A stretch of DNA of 64,000 nucleotides from Ignavibacteria bacterium (GTDB lineage: Bacteria > Bacteroidota > Ignavibacteria > Tepidaquicellales > Tepidaquicellaceae): contig JBAZNU010000008.1 in assembly GCA_041649015.1 (NCBI GenBank), forward strand, positions 98,590-162,589, written 5' to 3'. Numbering within the stretch: the first letter of the stretch is position 1; each line of letters opens with the position of its first letter. Positions 1 to 9,389 of this stretch are shown piece by piece. Both the position numbers and the translations under genes were made by a program. The notes beneath the pieces are model-generated. The model was not told the origin of the DNA and did not search any database. It saw only the letters and a program-made list of their open reading frames with translations.

Positions 1-516
1 TCCGTTTACCCAAGTTCCTGCAAAAATATTATTTCCGTTTACGGCAAGTGAATAAATAGACTTACTATTCAAAGCAGTTTGAGACCAGCTCAATCCATTA
101 TTAGTTGAAATATAAACTCCGCTATCCCAAGTTCCTGCAAAAATATTATTTCCATTTGCTGAAAGGGAATAAATAGATTTATTATTTAAAGCAGTTTGAG
201 TCCAATTCGAACCGTTGTTTGTTGATATATAAACACCATACGACATTGATCCTGCAAAAATATATTCTCCGTTTATAGCAAATGACATAATGTTTTGGCT
301 ATCTAAAGCAGTTTTAGTCCATGTAAAGCCATTATTTGTGGAACGAAAAAGACAACCAAAACTCTGACTATCTCTATATGTACCTGCAAAAACAATATTC
401 CCGTTAACGGCAAGAGATCGGATAATCCCTCCTCCCAATATACCGTTTGTCTGCACCCACTGCCCATTCACAGCTAATGATGCAAGCATTATGAAGATGA
501 GAAATAATCTTTTCAT
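1..516 (-). CDS. Secreted beta-propeller (BNR/Ycf48-like) protein, 3' end beyond window
   Basis: The frame is open from an ATG at 516 to the window edge (172 codons, C-terminus missing). It starts with a signal peptide (MKRLFLIFIMLASLAVNG). At least three and a half repeats follow, of the type IFAGTWDSGVYISTNNGxSWxQTALNxKSIYSLAVNGN. The DNA repeats with a 117-base period (the CCTGCAAAAATATT core recurs at 17, 134 and 251, and in altered form at 383), giving 39-residue units. This is typical of propeller proteins carrying a T9SS tail in this phylum; the tail itself would lie outside the window. Substrate and function are unknown. The start is supported by the signal peptide and by a hairpin terminator about 100 bases upstream that separates it from the previous gene. 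Confidence 0.8.
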   Translation of the reverse strand, partial: MKRLFLIFIMLASLAVNGQWVQTNGILGGGIIRSLAVNGNIVFAGTYRDSQSFGCLFRSTNNGFTWTKTALDSQNIMSFAINGEYIFAGSMSYGVYISTNNGSNWTQTALNNKSIYSLSANGNNIFAGTWDSGVYISTNNGLSWSQTALNSKSIYSLAVNGNNIFAGTWVNG

Positions 517-617
517 TATTTTATCTTATAGTAGATGTACCCAAAAGTAATAGTTATCGTCTTAACATTCAATAAATTTAAAAATCATACAACACGGAAA
601 TCCGCACACAAACAAAA

Positions 618-637
618 CAGGGGACTCACGTCCCCTG
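618..637 (-). terminator. Hairpin terminator after the 108-residue protein gene
   Basis: Perfect 8-bp stem (CAGGGGAC / GTCCCCTG) with a TCAC loop. It lies about 100 bases past the stop of the minus-strand gene at 741-1067. Read on the minus strand it is followed by a T-rich stretch (TTTTGTTTGTG). The same hairpin recurs at 1132-1153. Confidence 0.65.
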
Positions 638-740
638 CATAGAATAACCAATTATCAATCTCCATTGAATCAACTCTGTTTGCTTCTCTTGTGCAGAATC
701 TCCCTTTCAGTGTGCCAACTCTCTTATGTAAAATTTTAAA

Positions 741-1067
741 CTACTTTCCCTTGCTCGAAACAAGATAACCTTTACCGTTGCATCTCCAGCACACTATATT
801 TACTGGAACCCCAGTATTTCTGGTACTTAACACTCTTGCACCGTCGCATACTGGGCAGTCATATCTAATTTCAGTTGTCGGAGGTTCTATAGAAAAGCAA
901 GTATTCCCGTCCTTATCGTACCTTTCATATACATAAAAAGTAGATGCATTTGAAGTACTATCTTGCTTTATTTGTGAGTACGCACCTGAAGTCATTAACA
1001 GAAATGAAAACGTGAAAACAAAAACTAATATCGCAATTTTGATAATATTAAGTTTACTTAAACTCAT
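741..1067 (-). CDS. Small exported protein with two DnaJ-like CxxCxG zinc knuckles
   Basis: 108 residues. A hydrophobic stretch near residues 9-31 reads as a signal peptide or N-terminal anchor ending near GAYSQ. The C-terminal third has two CxxCxG knuckles, CPVCDG and CWRCNG followed by KGY, about 20 residues apart. They resemble half of the DnaJ cysteine-rich domain, so zinc binding is likely. A fifth Cys lies in the middle (NTCFS). No family recognised. The gene stands alone between two copies of the same hairpin. Export of a zinc-knuckle protein is unusual; it could equally be membrane-anchored with the knuckles in the periplasm. Confidence 0.6.
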   Translation of the reverse strand: MSLSKLNIIKIAILVFVFTFSFLLMTSGAYSQIKQDSTSNASTFYVYERYDKDGNTCFSIEPPTTEIRYDCPVCDGARVLSTRNTGVPVNIVCWRCNGKGYLVSSKGK

Positions 1068-1131
1068 TTTATCTAATAAGTTAAATTAATTTAGATAACA
1101 AATTAAATTATTGCAACACAATAAAAATAGA

Positions 1132-1153
1132 GCAGGGGACTCACGTCCCCTGC
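1132..1153 (-). terminator. Hairpin terminator after the alpha-2-macroglobulin gene
   Basis: Perfect 9-bp stem (GCAGGGGAC / GTCCCCTGC), TCAC loop, 28 bases past the stop of the gene at 1181-7339. On the minus strand it runs into TCTATTTTTAT. Sequence and loop match the hairpin at 618-637, and the flank on the gene side (TGCATnnAATAAC) is also shared. Confidence 0.7.
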
Positions 1154-1180
1154 ATTTAATAACTAATCCCTAACTATCAC

Positions 1181-4100
1181 CTACTTCACCACAACCCGAT
1201 TCCCCTCACTATGCGAACTAAACTCAGGAGCATACATACACTGAACAGTCGTAATCCCATTTGAATAATCTCCCGACAAATTCACACGCAAATCATACTC
1301 AAAAACATAAGTACCCTTCGGCAGAAAACCAAAAAAGAAGTTCGTCGCCGCATCCCTCGTACTCTCATAATAACCAAGACCATCCCTGTACCTGTACCCC
1401 GAAAGCACGTTCACTGGCTCAAAACCAGCCGCCCGCATATCCTTCATATGCACATACTCCATATCCCTGTCACTCCGCAGCACAACCCTCACCCTCACCC
1501 TGTCGCCAACCTTCAGCTCACCAATCGGACTAATCACCTCACCGCTCGCAGTCTCCTCCACAACAAACAACTTCTTCTCTAAACTCAAACCCGTCGCACT
1601 ACTCGTCACCTTATCCATATCCTCAAAATACTGCCAGTACAAAGCACCCCAGCTGATTCCCTTTTCCGACTTCCTCGTCACTGTCACATTACCCATATCA
1701 CTCTTCACATCTCCCCACTTCCACGACTCCTTAAAATATCCCGTACCCGCCTCCGCACTCACACCCTTCGTCACATCAATCGAACCAACCCTCACATCCA
1801 CCAGCATATCTCCCGCAAGCCAATCATCCCCCCGCAGAAGCAAAGCATAAACCGCCTCAACCGTCGCCTTCGTCGTCTTCCAGTCATTAGTCTGCTTATT
1901 CTTCAAAAGCCACACCTTCATATCATCAACACTCTTCTCATCCTTCCCAACCTCATCAAAAACCTCTATCAGCAAAGCCTGCGTCTCAATCGGTGCCTCA
2001 TACCAATAAAAACCGCCCCTATTCTCCTTCCAATACATCCCCATCTCCTCAGAATACAAAGCATTCTCCTTCAGCGACCGCAAAATCCCCTCAGCCGTCG
2101 CCGCATCGCCAAACCTGCTCAAAGCCAAAGCAAGCATCCCCTCTAAATACCAACCTCTCCCGTTCCAATACTTCGTCGCCTGACCCTTATAATAATCAAA
2201 CGCCTCCCTCACACCATCATCCATACCAATATCCTTGTAAAAACTCCTCATATAAAGAAAATGAACCTGCAATGCACCCAAATTATTATCGCTCATCTTA
2301 ATCCTGCCCTCTCTCTCTCCCCGTAAAAGCTCATCATAATCCCTCCTCAACTCCCCATCCAAATACCCCAAAGCACCCCTCACCATTTCCTCATCATCCT
2401 CGAACCTCCTTATCCCAAGCTTGTGCAGCTTACCAAAACCCGTCGCAATATGCTGCGTCATATACCTGTCAACAGGCATACCCTCAAACCACGCCCAGCC
2501 TCCGCTGCTCACCTGCATACCCTTCAGCTTCTTCACCGCCTTCCCAAGCTCGCTCTCCATCCTCTTCACCTCAAAAAGCACACCTATCCTCCTCTTCCTC
2601 TCGCTCTCATTCTTTGCCTCCCTCACCCATGGCGTCTCCTGCAAAATCAAACCCTTCAACTCCTCATTCTTCTCCAAATTTGAAAGCAAAGCATCAGGAC
2701 TCTCATTCCGCCACCTCTCAAAAACATCCTTTACCTTCGGCGACGAATTTGCAATAAAACCCGCTATACTATTCGCATAAACCCTGCTGAAAACCTGCTC
2801 TGCACACTCATAAGGATACTCCATCAAATATGGCAGACTCTGAACCGCATACCACGCAGGATTAGAAGTAAACTCAACCGAAAGCCTGTAACTCCTCATC
2901 GTCTCCGTACCCCCGCTCACAAGCTTACCCATCGAAAACGTCTTCGTCTCATTTCCCCTCAAACTCATCGGCATCGTCTCCGTCACAAGCAGCCTGTTTG
3001 AAAGCACTGGCAAAACCGAACCCTCTCCATCCGTAAAACCCTCAGCCTTCGCCTTCACCCTATAGCCAATCGCCTCAAAACCATAAGGCACAGCAATCTC
3101 CCAGCTCACACTCGTACTGCCGCCCTTGCTTACCTCAAAACCCTTCCCACCGCTCACATTCTTAAACTCCGCATCCACACTCTTACCCGTCAATCCATCA
3201 TAAAGCTCCAGTCCCGCATCTCCCTTCAAATCCCTATCCGTTAAATTCGTCACCTTCGCCGAAATCACCACCTTATCATCCTCCCTCAAATACCTCGGTG
3301 CATTCACCGTCAGCATCAGCTCCTTCTGCGTTATCACCTGCTTCTCTGTCATTCCTCTCCTCAAATCCTTCGTATGAGCAAACCCCAGCATCTTCCATCT
3401 CGTCAGGGCATCTCCCATCTCAAAACTAATCGTCAAATCTCCATTCTCATCCGTCCGTAGCTCTGGCAAAAAGAAAACCGTCTCCCTGAAATCCGTCCTT
3501 GTAGGAATACTCCCAAAATCCTCACTCTTCTTCTTCTCCTCAGTACCCTTGCCGTCTTTACCGTTAATCGGCTCTGGACTTTCCGTAATATCCGATTCCA
3601 CTTCCTTTCCCTCTTTCTTCGATTTCTCCTGAACCTTATCTGTCTTATACCCCGTCTTCACCTCCTCATCAACAGCCATCCTCTCGCTATACATCGGTGC
3701 ATATTTATAATTATCCGTATAAATCGGTGCTCCGAAATAGTTCAGAAAATCATAACTAATACTCGTATAATCTACGCTCTTATTCCATTCCTCCTGATAA
3801 ACATTCCCGTTATAAGCATCAAAACATACATCACTCTCCCATGAATCTCCGTAATAATAATAATTCAGCCCATACCCAAATGTCCAACCATGACTCCTTA
3901 TCGCATCAAGCGAAGCATCGTACATTGTCGCAACCATCTCTGCCATTGCCTTCTCACCGTTCTTCCCCTTTATCTTTATCTTCCATTCCTCCTTTTCTCC
4001 TGGCTTCAGCTTATCCCTGAACGTTTCAAAACTTATGTCAAGCATCTTATTAGTGTAAGGCACTCCAATATATCGCACAGCAGTTATTATTCTGTTCTCT

Positions 4101-7100
4101 TTTACAAATACTAAATTATATCCTATACCCCCTCTGTATTCTTCTCTTACCGGCAGTTCAAATAATCTCTGCCCTTTATTAATCGTAATCCATTCTCTCT
4201 TTATCATTCCATCTGCACCGTTAACCTCATAAAGTACTCTTGTATCGCTTAATGACGTGCCAAACATAAATTCTGCCGTTTCACCCACCTCATAAGTACT
4301 TTTCTTCTCTATAAAATTGCTGAACATTGAATACGGCATCGTGCTTTCACCCTTGCTAAAAGCCGTAAAATAATATTTCTCGATTATCTCTTCCCCGTTC
4401 TTATCTTTTGCTTTAATTTCTGCCATGTACTTTCCCTGATTCCATCCTTTCATTACGTTCAAATCAAGTACGGAATCCTGTTCTGTATTAAATGTCTTCT
4501 CAAACGCTTTTACTTCCTTTTCCCACTTTGTAAAATCACTTTCATCGCTGTATTCATCATAAGGAAAATCCCTGTAATACTCTTCTTTTGTCATCGTAAA
4601 CTTGTCCGGTCTTTGCCACATCCTGCTCCTGTATGCTCTTTCCGGGCTCTTCAGTTTATATATTTCAATCTTGACATCAGTCCCTTCTCTTTCACCGTTC
4701 AGATTTGTCGTCACCAACCTGAATTTTGCATCGTCATTCTTATCAACATTTTGACCGATCCCAAAAGTCACCATCAGCGATGAATAACCTACCGCGACAT
4801 TCATTGCCTTTGAATGTGTTTCACCGTTTATATCCGTTACATCCGCAGTGATTTCATAATTAAAATATGCTTTCAATCCTATCGATACAGATTCGTCGGG
4901 AATTGCTTTGAAATTTACTTCAAACTCTCCGTTTTCATTCGTCTTCGTGGTTCCGTTTAATATCACGGTTTCATTCGTCTTGCTCGTTCCGAAATAATTT
5001 GAGAACCAGTCATAAAACCATCTCGGGTATAGCGCCTTTCTCACTACCTTGTACTTCACCGATGCATTATCAAGATTTGCACCCGAATAAGATTTCGCAA
5101 GCCCTCTCACCGGAACCATTTCGCCGAGTTTATAACTGCCTTTTATCGGATTAAAAGTAACTTCAAACTTTGGTCTCTTGTAATCTTCAACTGAAAAGTA
5201 AGCACTTCCGTTATTGACCGAAGTTTGAATACGCATCTGTCCGGTCAATCCTGAGCTCGGTAGCGTGAATGAACCGTTTATCGTTCCGAATTCATTAGTT
5301 GTAAAACTTTGTTCGGAAACTTTCTGGTAATTAACATCATAAAGTTCGACTGTTACGTACTCACCCGTTTTTATTTTGTGCTCCTTACCTATTGTTTCTA
5401 CTACAAGCCCTTTGAAATAAAGCGTCTGTCCCGGTCTGTAGAGCGAGCGGTCTGTAAAGAAGTAAGTCGCTGTGTATGGCTTTGCATTCGGTTCATAATA
5501 TTCACCCTGATAAAATGCATCTTTGATATAACTGTAACCGTATCCAAAATTTAATCCCTCTGTTGTTAGATACTGTCCGTTATGACTGAGCTCTAAATAA
5601 AAAGACCTTGATTTACCTGCATTCTTTACCACAAAATATCCGTTCTTATCTGATGTGTATTCACCGCTCTTAATATATTCATACCTTGATTTATTGTAAT
5701 CGTAATTCTGTACGTAAATTACAGCTTCTGCACCCTCAAGCGGATAACCCGAATCCCTGTTCAGTGCATAAAACTCGATATCTTTCTTTTCGTTTGATTT
5801 ATTTATATAACTCAGTGAGTTAATGTTCAGTAAACAGTATGCAACAGCATTTTCTTTGTAAGAAAAACTTTCGCTCGTTCCTGCAAGCAATACATACACA
5901 CCGGCTTTCAAAGAAGGTATCTTCACTTCTGCTTTATGAGCCTGTAAATCCCCGTCGTTAGGTAGATTTATACTAAAAGTATGTACCGCTGTCCTTTCTT
6001 TAAAATCATTAATTATATCCGCGTTGTATTTTGCGTAATCATTATAATTACTGTAGTTTTCTTCAATCTTTCTTATCTCGCTGTATGATGTCTCAACAAT
6101 CTTGTAATAAAGTTTGCTTACATTCTTATAATTTACTAATGTTCTGAACGGTTTATCTGGTAAGTTGTACGCTTCAAGAGTTATCTGTAAATTCTTTGAA
6201 TCGAGTGCCGCCATAATAGCTCTGCAGTTTTGTGCTCCGTCCGAATCAGGAAATTTATCCGACGCATCTTTGCAGATTGAATAAGCAATCTTCAAATCAT
6301 CCTTGAAATTATCCGTTATTCCCGGCACATACTTTGCCCCTCTTTCCTGATAGACTTTTGCAATCTCATAGCTTATTAAAGTTGAAACCGGATAAACAGA
6401 ATATTTGTCCAGCATATTCTGAAGTGCTTTCAAGTATATCCCTTCTTTTTCTGCATTTCCCGAACTTTGATAAACAAACGCAAGTCTTTTTAAGTCAGCA
6501 TCTACAAGAGCATCCACGTTTCCATCGTTCAGATGAAACCTGATTATATCCCTGAGTATTGTAATCGCATAATAATCGAATGAAAAAACATCCTTAGTCG
6601 AAATATCCAAGCCCGAAAATTCTTTCGCCTCGCTCATGTAAATCGGGTCGTTCAATAGAAACTGCTCTGCAGGCCGTGTTACTCCTGCTTCTTTGTTAGA
6701 AAAGAAATCTACTGCTTTGAAAGCAAGAAAATCATAAAGAGTCGGACGGTATTTCCTTCCGTTTGGTATGTACTTATCATATACATAATTGTTAAGCATG
6801 TCATTGTATCCTTCCAAACTTACCGTCTGCAGCCTTTCCGGCTCTATTATCGAATTCTTATAATGATGTATCGACTGCTCAATTATCTTCGTCGCGTCCC
6901 ATGTTTTTATATCATCAAGAACAAAGTTTTCTACTCTCGTCCTTTCAAGCAAATCATACCTGTTGTTCTGATAATATGTCCAGTACATATCTCCAATCAA
7001 TGAGTTTAAAAACTGCTTCATCGGAAATTCTGCCGTGCTTTCTTCAGTCTTCATTTCGCTCAAACTCGTGAAAAATGAGTCTTCTACATTATATTGCGTT

Positions 7101-7339
7101 AGCTTCATCTTGTATAGCAGGGCTCTTACGTACTGAACCGTATTGTTTTCGCCTTTTGCGCTTACTAAAACTTCCTGCAATATCTTCATCGCAGACTCCG
7201 GAAGACCGTAATTATAAAGAGAATCTATTTCTTTCCATTTTGAATCGTAATCATAAATCTGAGGTGCATGCTGTGAGCGCAAATCATTGATTACGATTAA
7301 TGTGAATAATAAAACGAATACAACTGCTAAGTTTTTCAT
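1181..7339 (-). CDS. Alpha-2-macroglobulin family protein with thioester motif
   Basis: 2052 residues with an N-terminal signal peptide ending near DLRSQ. Bacterial alpha-2-macroglobulins are periplasmic protease traps. Visible landmarks are a MG2-like segment near residue 630 (DRSLYRPGQTLYFKG), several Ig-like MG domains, a charged Lys/Glu-rich linker near 1227-1267, and the A2M core (FFLPELRTDENG, DALTRWKM). The thioester motif is CAEQ with Cys1512 (codon 2804-2806). A helical thioester domain (QVSSGGWAWFEG) and a C-terminal receptor-like domain follow. There is no lipobox, and no PBP1C gene is adjacent, unlike the enterobacterial yfhM-pbpC pair. About 2050 residues is long even for this family. 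Base composition changes sharply near the linker: the part coding for the C-terminal 40% is far richer in G on the coding strand. Confidence 0.9.
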   Translation of the reverse strand: MKNLAVVFVLLFTLIVINDLRSQHAPQIYDYDSKWKEIDSLYNYGLPESAMKILQEVLVSAKGENNTVQYVRALLYKMKLTQYNVEDSFFTSLSEMKTEESTAEFPMKQFLNSLIGDMYWTYYQNNRYDLLERTRVENFVLDDIKTWDATKIIEQSIHHYKNSIIEPERLQTVSLEGYNDMLNNYVYDKYIPNGRKYRPTLYDFLAFKAVDFFSNKEAGVTRPAEQFLLNDPIYMSEAKEFSGLDISTKDVFSFDYYAITILRDIIRFHLNDGNVDALVDADLKRLAFVYQSSGNAEKEGIYLKALQNMLDKYSVYPVSTLISYEIAKVYQERGAKYVPGITDNFKDDLKIAYSICKDASDKFPDSDGAQNCRAIMAALDSKNLQITLEAYNLPDKPFRTLVNYKNVSKLYYKIVETSYSEIRKIEENYSNYNDYAKYNADIINDFKERTAVHTFSINLPNDGDLQAHKAEVKIPSLKAGVYVLLAGTSESFSYKENAVAYCLLNINSLSYINKSNEKKDIEFYALNRDSGYPLEGAEAVIYVQNYDYNKSRYEYIKSGEYTSDKNGYFVVKNAGKSRSFYLELSHNGQYLTTEGLNFGYGYSYIKDAFYQGEYYEPNAKPYTATYFFTDRSLYRPGQTLYFKGLVVETIGKEHKIKTGEYVTVELYDVNYQKVSEQSFTTNEFGTINGSFTLPSSGLTGQMRIQTSVNNGSAYFSVEDYKRPKFEVTFNPIKGSYKLGEMVPVRGLAKSYSGANLDNASVKYKVVRKALYPRWFYDWFSNYFGTSKTNETVILNGTTKTNENGEFEVNFKAIPDESVSIGLKAYFNYEITADVTDINGETHSKAMNVAVGYSSLMVTFGIGQNVDKNDDAKFRLVTTNLNGEREGTDVKIEIYKLKSPERAYRSRMWQRPDKFTMTKEEYYRDFPYDEYSDESDFTKWEKEVKAFEKTFNTEQDSVLDLNVMKGWNQGKYMAEIKAKDKNGEEIIEKYYFTAFSKGESTMPYSMFSNFIEKKSTYEVGETAEFMFGTSLSDTRVLYEVNGADGMIKREWITINKGQRLFELPVREEYRGGIGYNLVFVKENRIITAVRYIGVPYTNKMLDISFETFRDKLKPGEKEEWKIKIKGKNGEKAMAEMVATMYDASLDAIRSHGWTFGYGLNYYYYGDSWESDVCFDAYNGNVYQEEWNKSVDYTSISYDFLNYFGAPIYTDNYKYAPMYSERMAVDEEVKTGYKTDKVQEKSKKEGKEVESDITESPEPINGKDGKGTEEKKKSEDFGSIPTRTDFRETVFFLPELRTDENGDLTISFEMGDALTRWKMLGFAHTKDLRRGMTEKQVITQKELMLTVNAPRYLREDDKVVISAKVTNLTDRDLKGDAGLELYDGLTGKSVDAEFKNVSGGKGFEVSKGGSTSVSWEIAVPYGFEAIGYRVKAKAEGFTDGEGSVLPVLSNRLLVTETMPMSLRGNETKTFSMGKLVSGGTETMRSYRLSVEFTSNPAWYAVQSLPYLMEYPYECAEQVFSRVYANSIAGFIANSSPKVKDVFERWRNESPDALLSNLEKNEELKGLILQETPWVREAKNESERKRRIGVLFEVKRMESELGKAVKKLKGMQVSSGGWAWFEGMPVDRYMTQHIATGFGKLHKLGIRRFEDDEEMVRGALGYLDGELRRDYDELLRGEREGRIKMSDNNLGALQVHFLYMRSFYKDIGMDDGVREAFDYYKGQATKYWNGRGWYLEGMLALALSRFGDAATAEGILRSLKENALYSEEMGMYWKENRGGFYWYEAPIETQALLIEVFDEVGKDEKSVDDMKVWLLKNKQTNDWKTTKATVEAVYALLLRGDDWLAGDMLVDVRVGSIDVTKGVSAEAGTGYFKESWKWGDVKSDMGNVTVTRKSEKGISWGALYWQYFEDMDKVTSSATGLSLEKKLFVVEETASGEVISPIGELKVGDRVRVRVVLRSDRDMEYVHMKDMRAAGFEPVNVLSGYRYRDGLGYYESTRDAATNFFFGFLPKGTYVFEYDLRVNLSGDYSNGITTVQCMYAPEFSSHSEGNRVVVK

Positions 7340-7852
7340 GGTAATTTTTTAAAATATTAATTTATTTTATATACTCTCTGTTAGATTTTCTGTTCCCAAA
7401 TGATAAAATATATATTTAGTCAATTAAAATCAGTTGTATAAAAATAACCTCTAAAATCCCGTCCCTTTCGCTTGTCACCCCTTTTCTATTCTCTTTTGTA
7501 AAACTTTAGTATTCATACCTAAACCGAAAACCAATACAACACTAGTATGCCTTCCTATTATTAATCACAACATTTTTAAGAATTATGCCACGGAAATTCT
7601 CAATTTTAAAATATTTTTCCCGGTTTATTTTTGTTCTTTCTGCAATAAATCAATGTTTTTTAGCATATTAAAAATCCTGACAAAAAAATCGACCGGAATT
7701 TCTCGTGTCATAGTTTTAGTTTTCGTATTACATATCTTTAGCAAATTGATTGAAAAAAATACATTATAGAATTAAATGCATCATCCTTCTTTTCTCCATT
7801 TTTTTATATTGCGAAAGTCTTGTTTTTACAACGTTGTCAATTTTTTGCCACC

Positions 7853-7907
7853 TTGTACTCAGATTGGTCTCTAATTGGTCTTAAATTGGTCTTGAATATG
7901 CCACTCA
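7853..7907. repeat. 11-base-period tandem array (TTGGTCTTAAA type)
   Basis: Consecutive 11-mers: TTGTACTCAGA, TTGGTCTCTAA, TTGGTCTTAAA, TTGGTCTTGAA, then a decayed TATGCCACTCA. Neighbouring units match at 7, 9 and 10 of 11 positions. The array ends 127 bases before the start codon at 8035. Confidence 0.75.
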
Positions 7908-7971
7908 AAAAAAATTATATAATATACCTTAAAAAAAACCCATACTCTGCTTTAATAAATCCAATTTTATA

Positions 7972-7983
7972 TTACAATTGTAA
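7972..7983. promoter_or_regulatory. Perfect 12-bp palindrome upstream of the PDZ-hydrolase gene
   Basis: TTACAATTGTAA, 52 bases before the start codon at 8035. The size and position fit a dimeric repressor site. AT-rich palindromes also arise by chance, so this is tentative. Confidence 0.3.
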
Positions 7984-8034
7984 CATAAAATAATTAATTT
8001 CGTACGTACAATTAAAAATTTAAATTCTACCGCT

Positions 8035-9387
8035 ATGAAAAAATTAGTTTTTATACTTTTAATAACAATTGTTTCAACTTCTCTCTTCTCTCAGAATATA
8101 ACCCGCAAAGCTTTTATCGGTATCAGAGTCGCTGAAATAAATGATTCTATTAAAACATCATTAAACCTATCGTCCAAAGAAGGTGTGCTCGTTACCTCGG
8201 TTACAGCAAACTCTACCTCTGATGCAGCAGGTTTAAAAGTAAACGATGTTGTACAAAAAGTTAACGATGTAAATACTTATACTGTTAAAGCGTACAGAGA
8301 CGCAGTTAAGAATTTTAGAGAAAATGACAAGGTTAAGTTCAATGTTCTTCGTAGTTCAGAATCTCTTGTCTTGAATGCACCTGCTGTGGGAATACCTTAC
8401 GAGAAGTCGGATAAATATGATGTAATCTACGATGAGGTAAAATTCAAAGATGGTTACCTTAGAATAATTACAACTAAACCTAAATCGGCAGGTAAGTTCA
8501 AAACTGTTCTTTTTATACCCGGGTATATGTGCTATTCTCTCGACAATCTTGGCAAGCATCCTTACGGTCAGTTCGTGGATAAGTTAAGCGAAAGGGGATA
8601 TGCAGTTGTGCGTGTTGAAAAATCCGGCATGGGTGACTGCGTTAATACTCCTGATTGCTTCGATATCGGCTATGCAACAGAACTTGATGGTTTCGAAACC
8701 GGTTTCCAAAAAATACTTGATTATGATTTCGTTGATAAAGATAACGTCTTCATATTCGGCCATTCTCTCGGCGGATATCAGGCGCCAATGATTGATAAAA
8801 ACAGAATTGCTAAGGGTGTTATTGTTTGCGGTACGGGTTTAAAGACATGGTATGAATACATACTCGAAATGTTCAGGTTTCAGAATCCTATTATGGGAGT
8901 TGACTATGTAGAGAATGAAAAAGTTGTGTCCAAAATGATTAACATACTTTATGATTATCTTGTAATGAAAAAACATCCTAAAGATGTAGCCATTAACGAT
9001 GAAATTAAAACTATGATGAAAGATTATCTGGAGTTTGACGGAGGAGATATGGTTTGGTCACGAAACTACAAGTTCTGGCAGGAATTGCAGGACTTGAATA
9101 TGCCGCAGGTATGGAAAGATGTTAAAGCTAATGTTCTTGTTATTAGAGGTGAAGGGGATTTCGAAGCATTTACAAATGAAGAGCATCAGGATATAGTAAA
9201 AATTGTGAATACATACAATCCGGGAAAAGGTAAATTTCTCCTGATTCCGAATATGGATCATGGGTTCGCTAAATCAAAAAACCCGGAAGACAGCTTTAAT
9301 AACAGGACGCAGCCGGGTTACTATGCTAATAATTTTAATGACGCTATTATTGACGAGGTCTCTAACTGGATTGAAAGCCTTAAATAA
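8035..9387 (+). CDS. Exported PDZ-domain alpha/beta hydrolase (peptidase/esterase)
   Basis: 450 residues. The signal peptide ends near residue 20 (STSLFSQ). Residues about 25-115 form a PDZ domain (FIGIRV, GVLVTSV, DAAGLKVNDVV). Residues about 140-450 form an alpha/beta hydrolase with a visible triad: Ser244 in GHSLGG, Asp375 in RGEGDFEAF and His409 in NMDHGF. This resembles secreted S9/serine-aminopeptidase-like hydrolases of Bacteroidota in which a PDZ domain precedes the hydrolase. Substrate unknown. It stands alone, divergent from the alpha-2-macroglobulin gene and convergent with the next gene, with only 2 bases between the two stops. Confidence 0.8.
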   Translation: MKKLVFILLITIVSTSLFSQNITRKAFIGIRVAEINDSIKTSLNLSSKEGVLVTSVTANSTSDAAGLKVNDVVQKVNDVNTYTVKAYRDAVKNFRENDKVKFNVLRSSESLVLNAPAVGIPYEKSDKYDVIYDEVKFKDGYLRIITTKPKSAGKFKTVLFIPGYMCYSLDNLGKHPYGQFVDKLSERGYAVVRVEKSGMGDCVNTPDCFDIGYATELDGFETGFQKILDYDFVDKDNVFIFGHSLGGYQAPMIDKNRIAKGVIVCGTGLKTWYEYILEMFRFQNPIMGVDYVENEKVVSKMINILYDYLVMKKHPKDVAINDEIKTMMKDYLEFDGGDMVWSRNYKFWQELQDLNMPQVWKDVKANVLVIRGEGDFEAFTNEEHQDIVKIVNTYNPGKGKFLLIPNMDHGFAKSKNPEDSFNNRTQPGYYANNFNDAIIDEVSNWIESLK

Positions 9388-9389
9388 AT

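Larger units (their letters stand above)
7340..8034. other. 695-base divergent intergenic region
   Basis: Very AT-rich gap between the divergent alpha-2-macroglobulin and PDZ-hydrolase genes. No convincing gene. It holds an 11-base tandem array (7853-7907), a perfect 12-bp palindrome (TTACAATTGTAA, 7972-7983) and a GTACGTAC palindrome (8002-8009), the last two within 65 bases of the downstream start codon. These may be operator sites, but no regulator is identified. Confidence 0.5.

Noticed and set aside
1261..1533. Plus-strand frame opposite the alpha-2-macroglobulin gene
   Set aside because: Low-complexity Pro/Ser/His-rich product caused by the C-rich plus strand; a shadow of the real gene, like several others in 1.2-2.8 kb.
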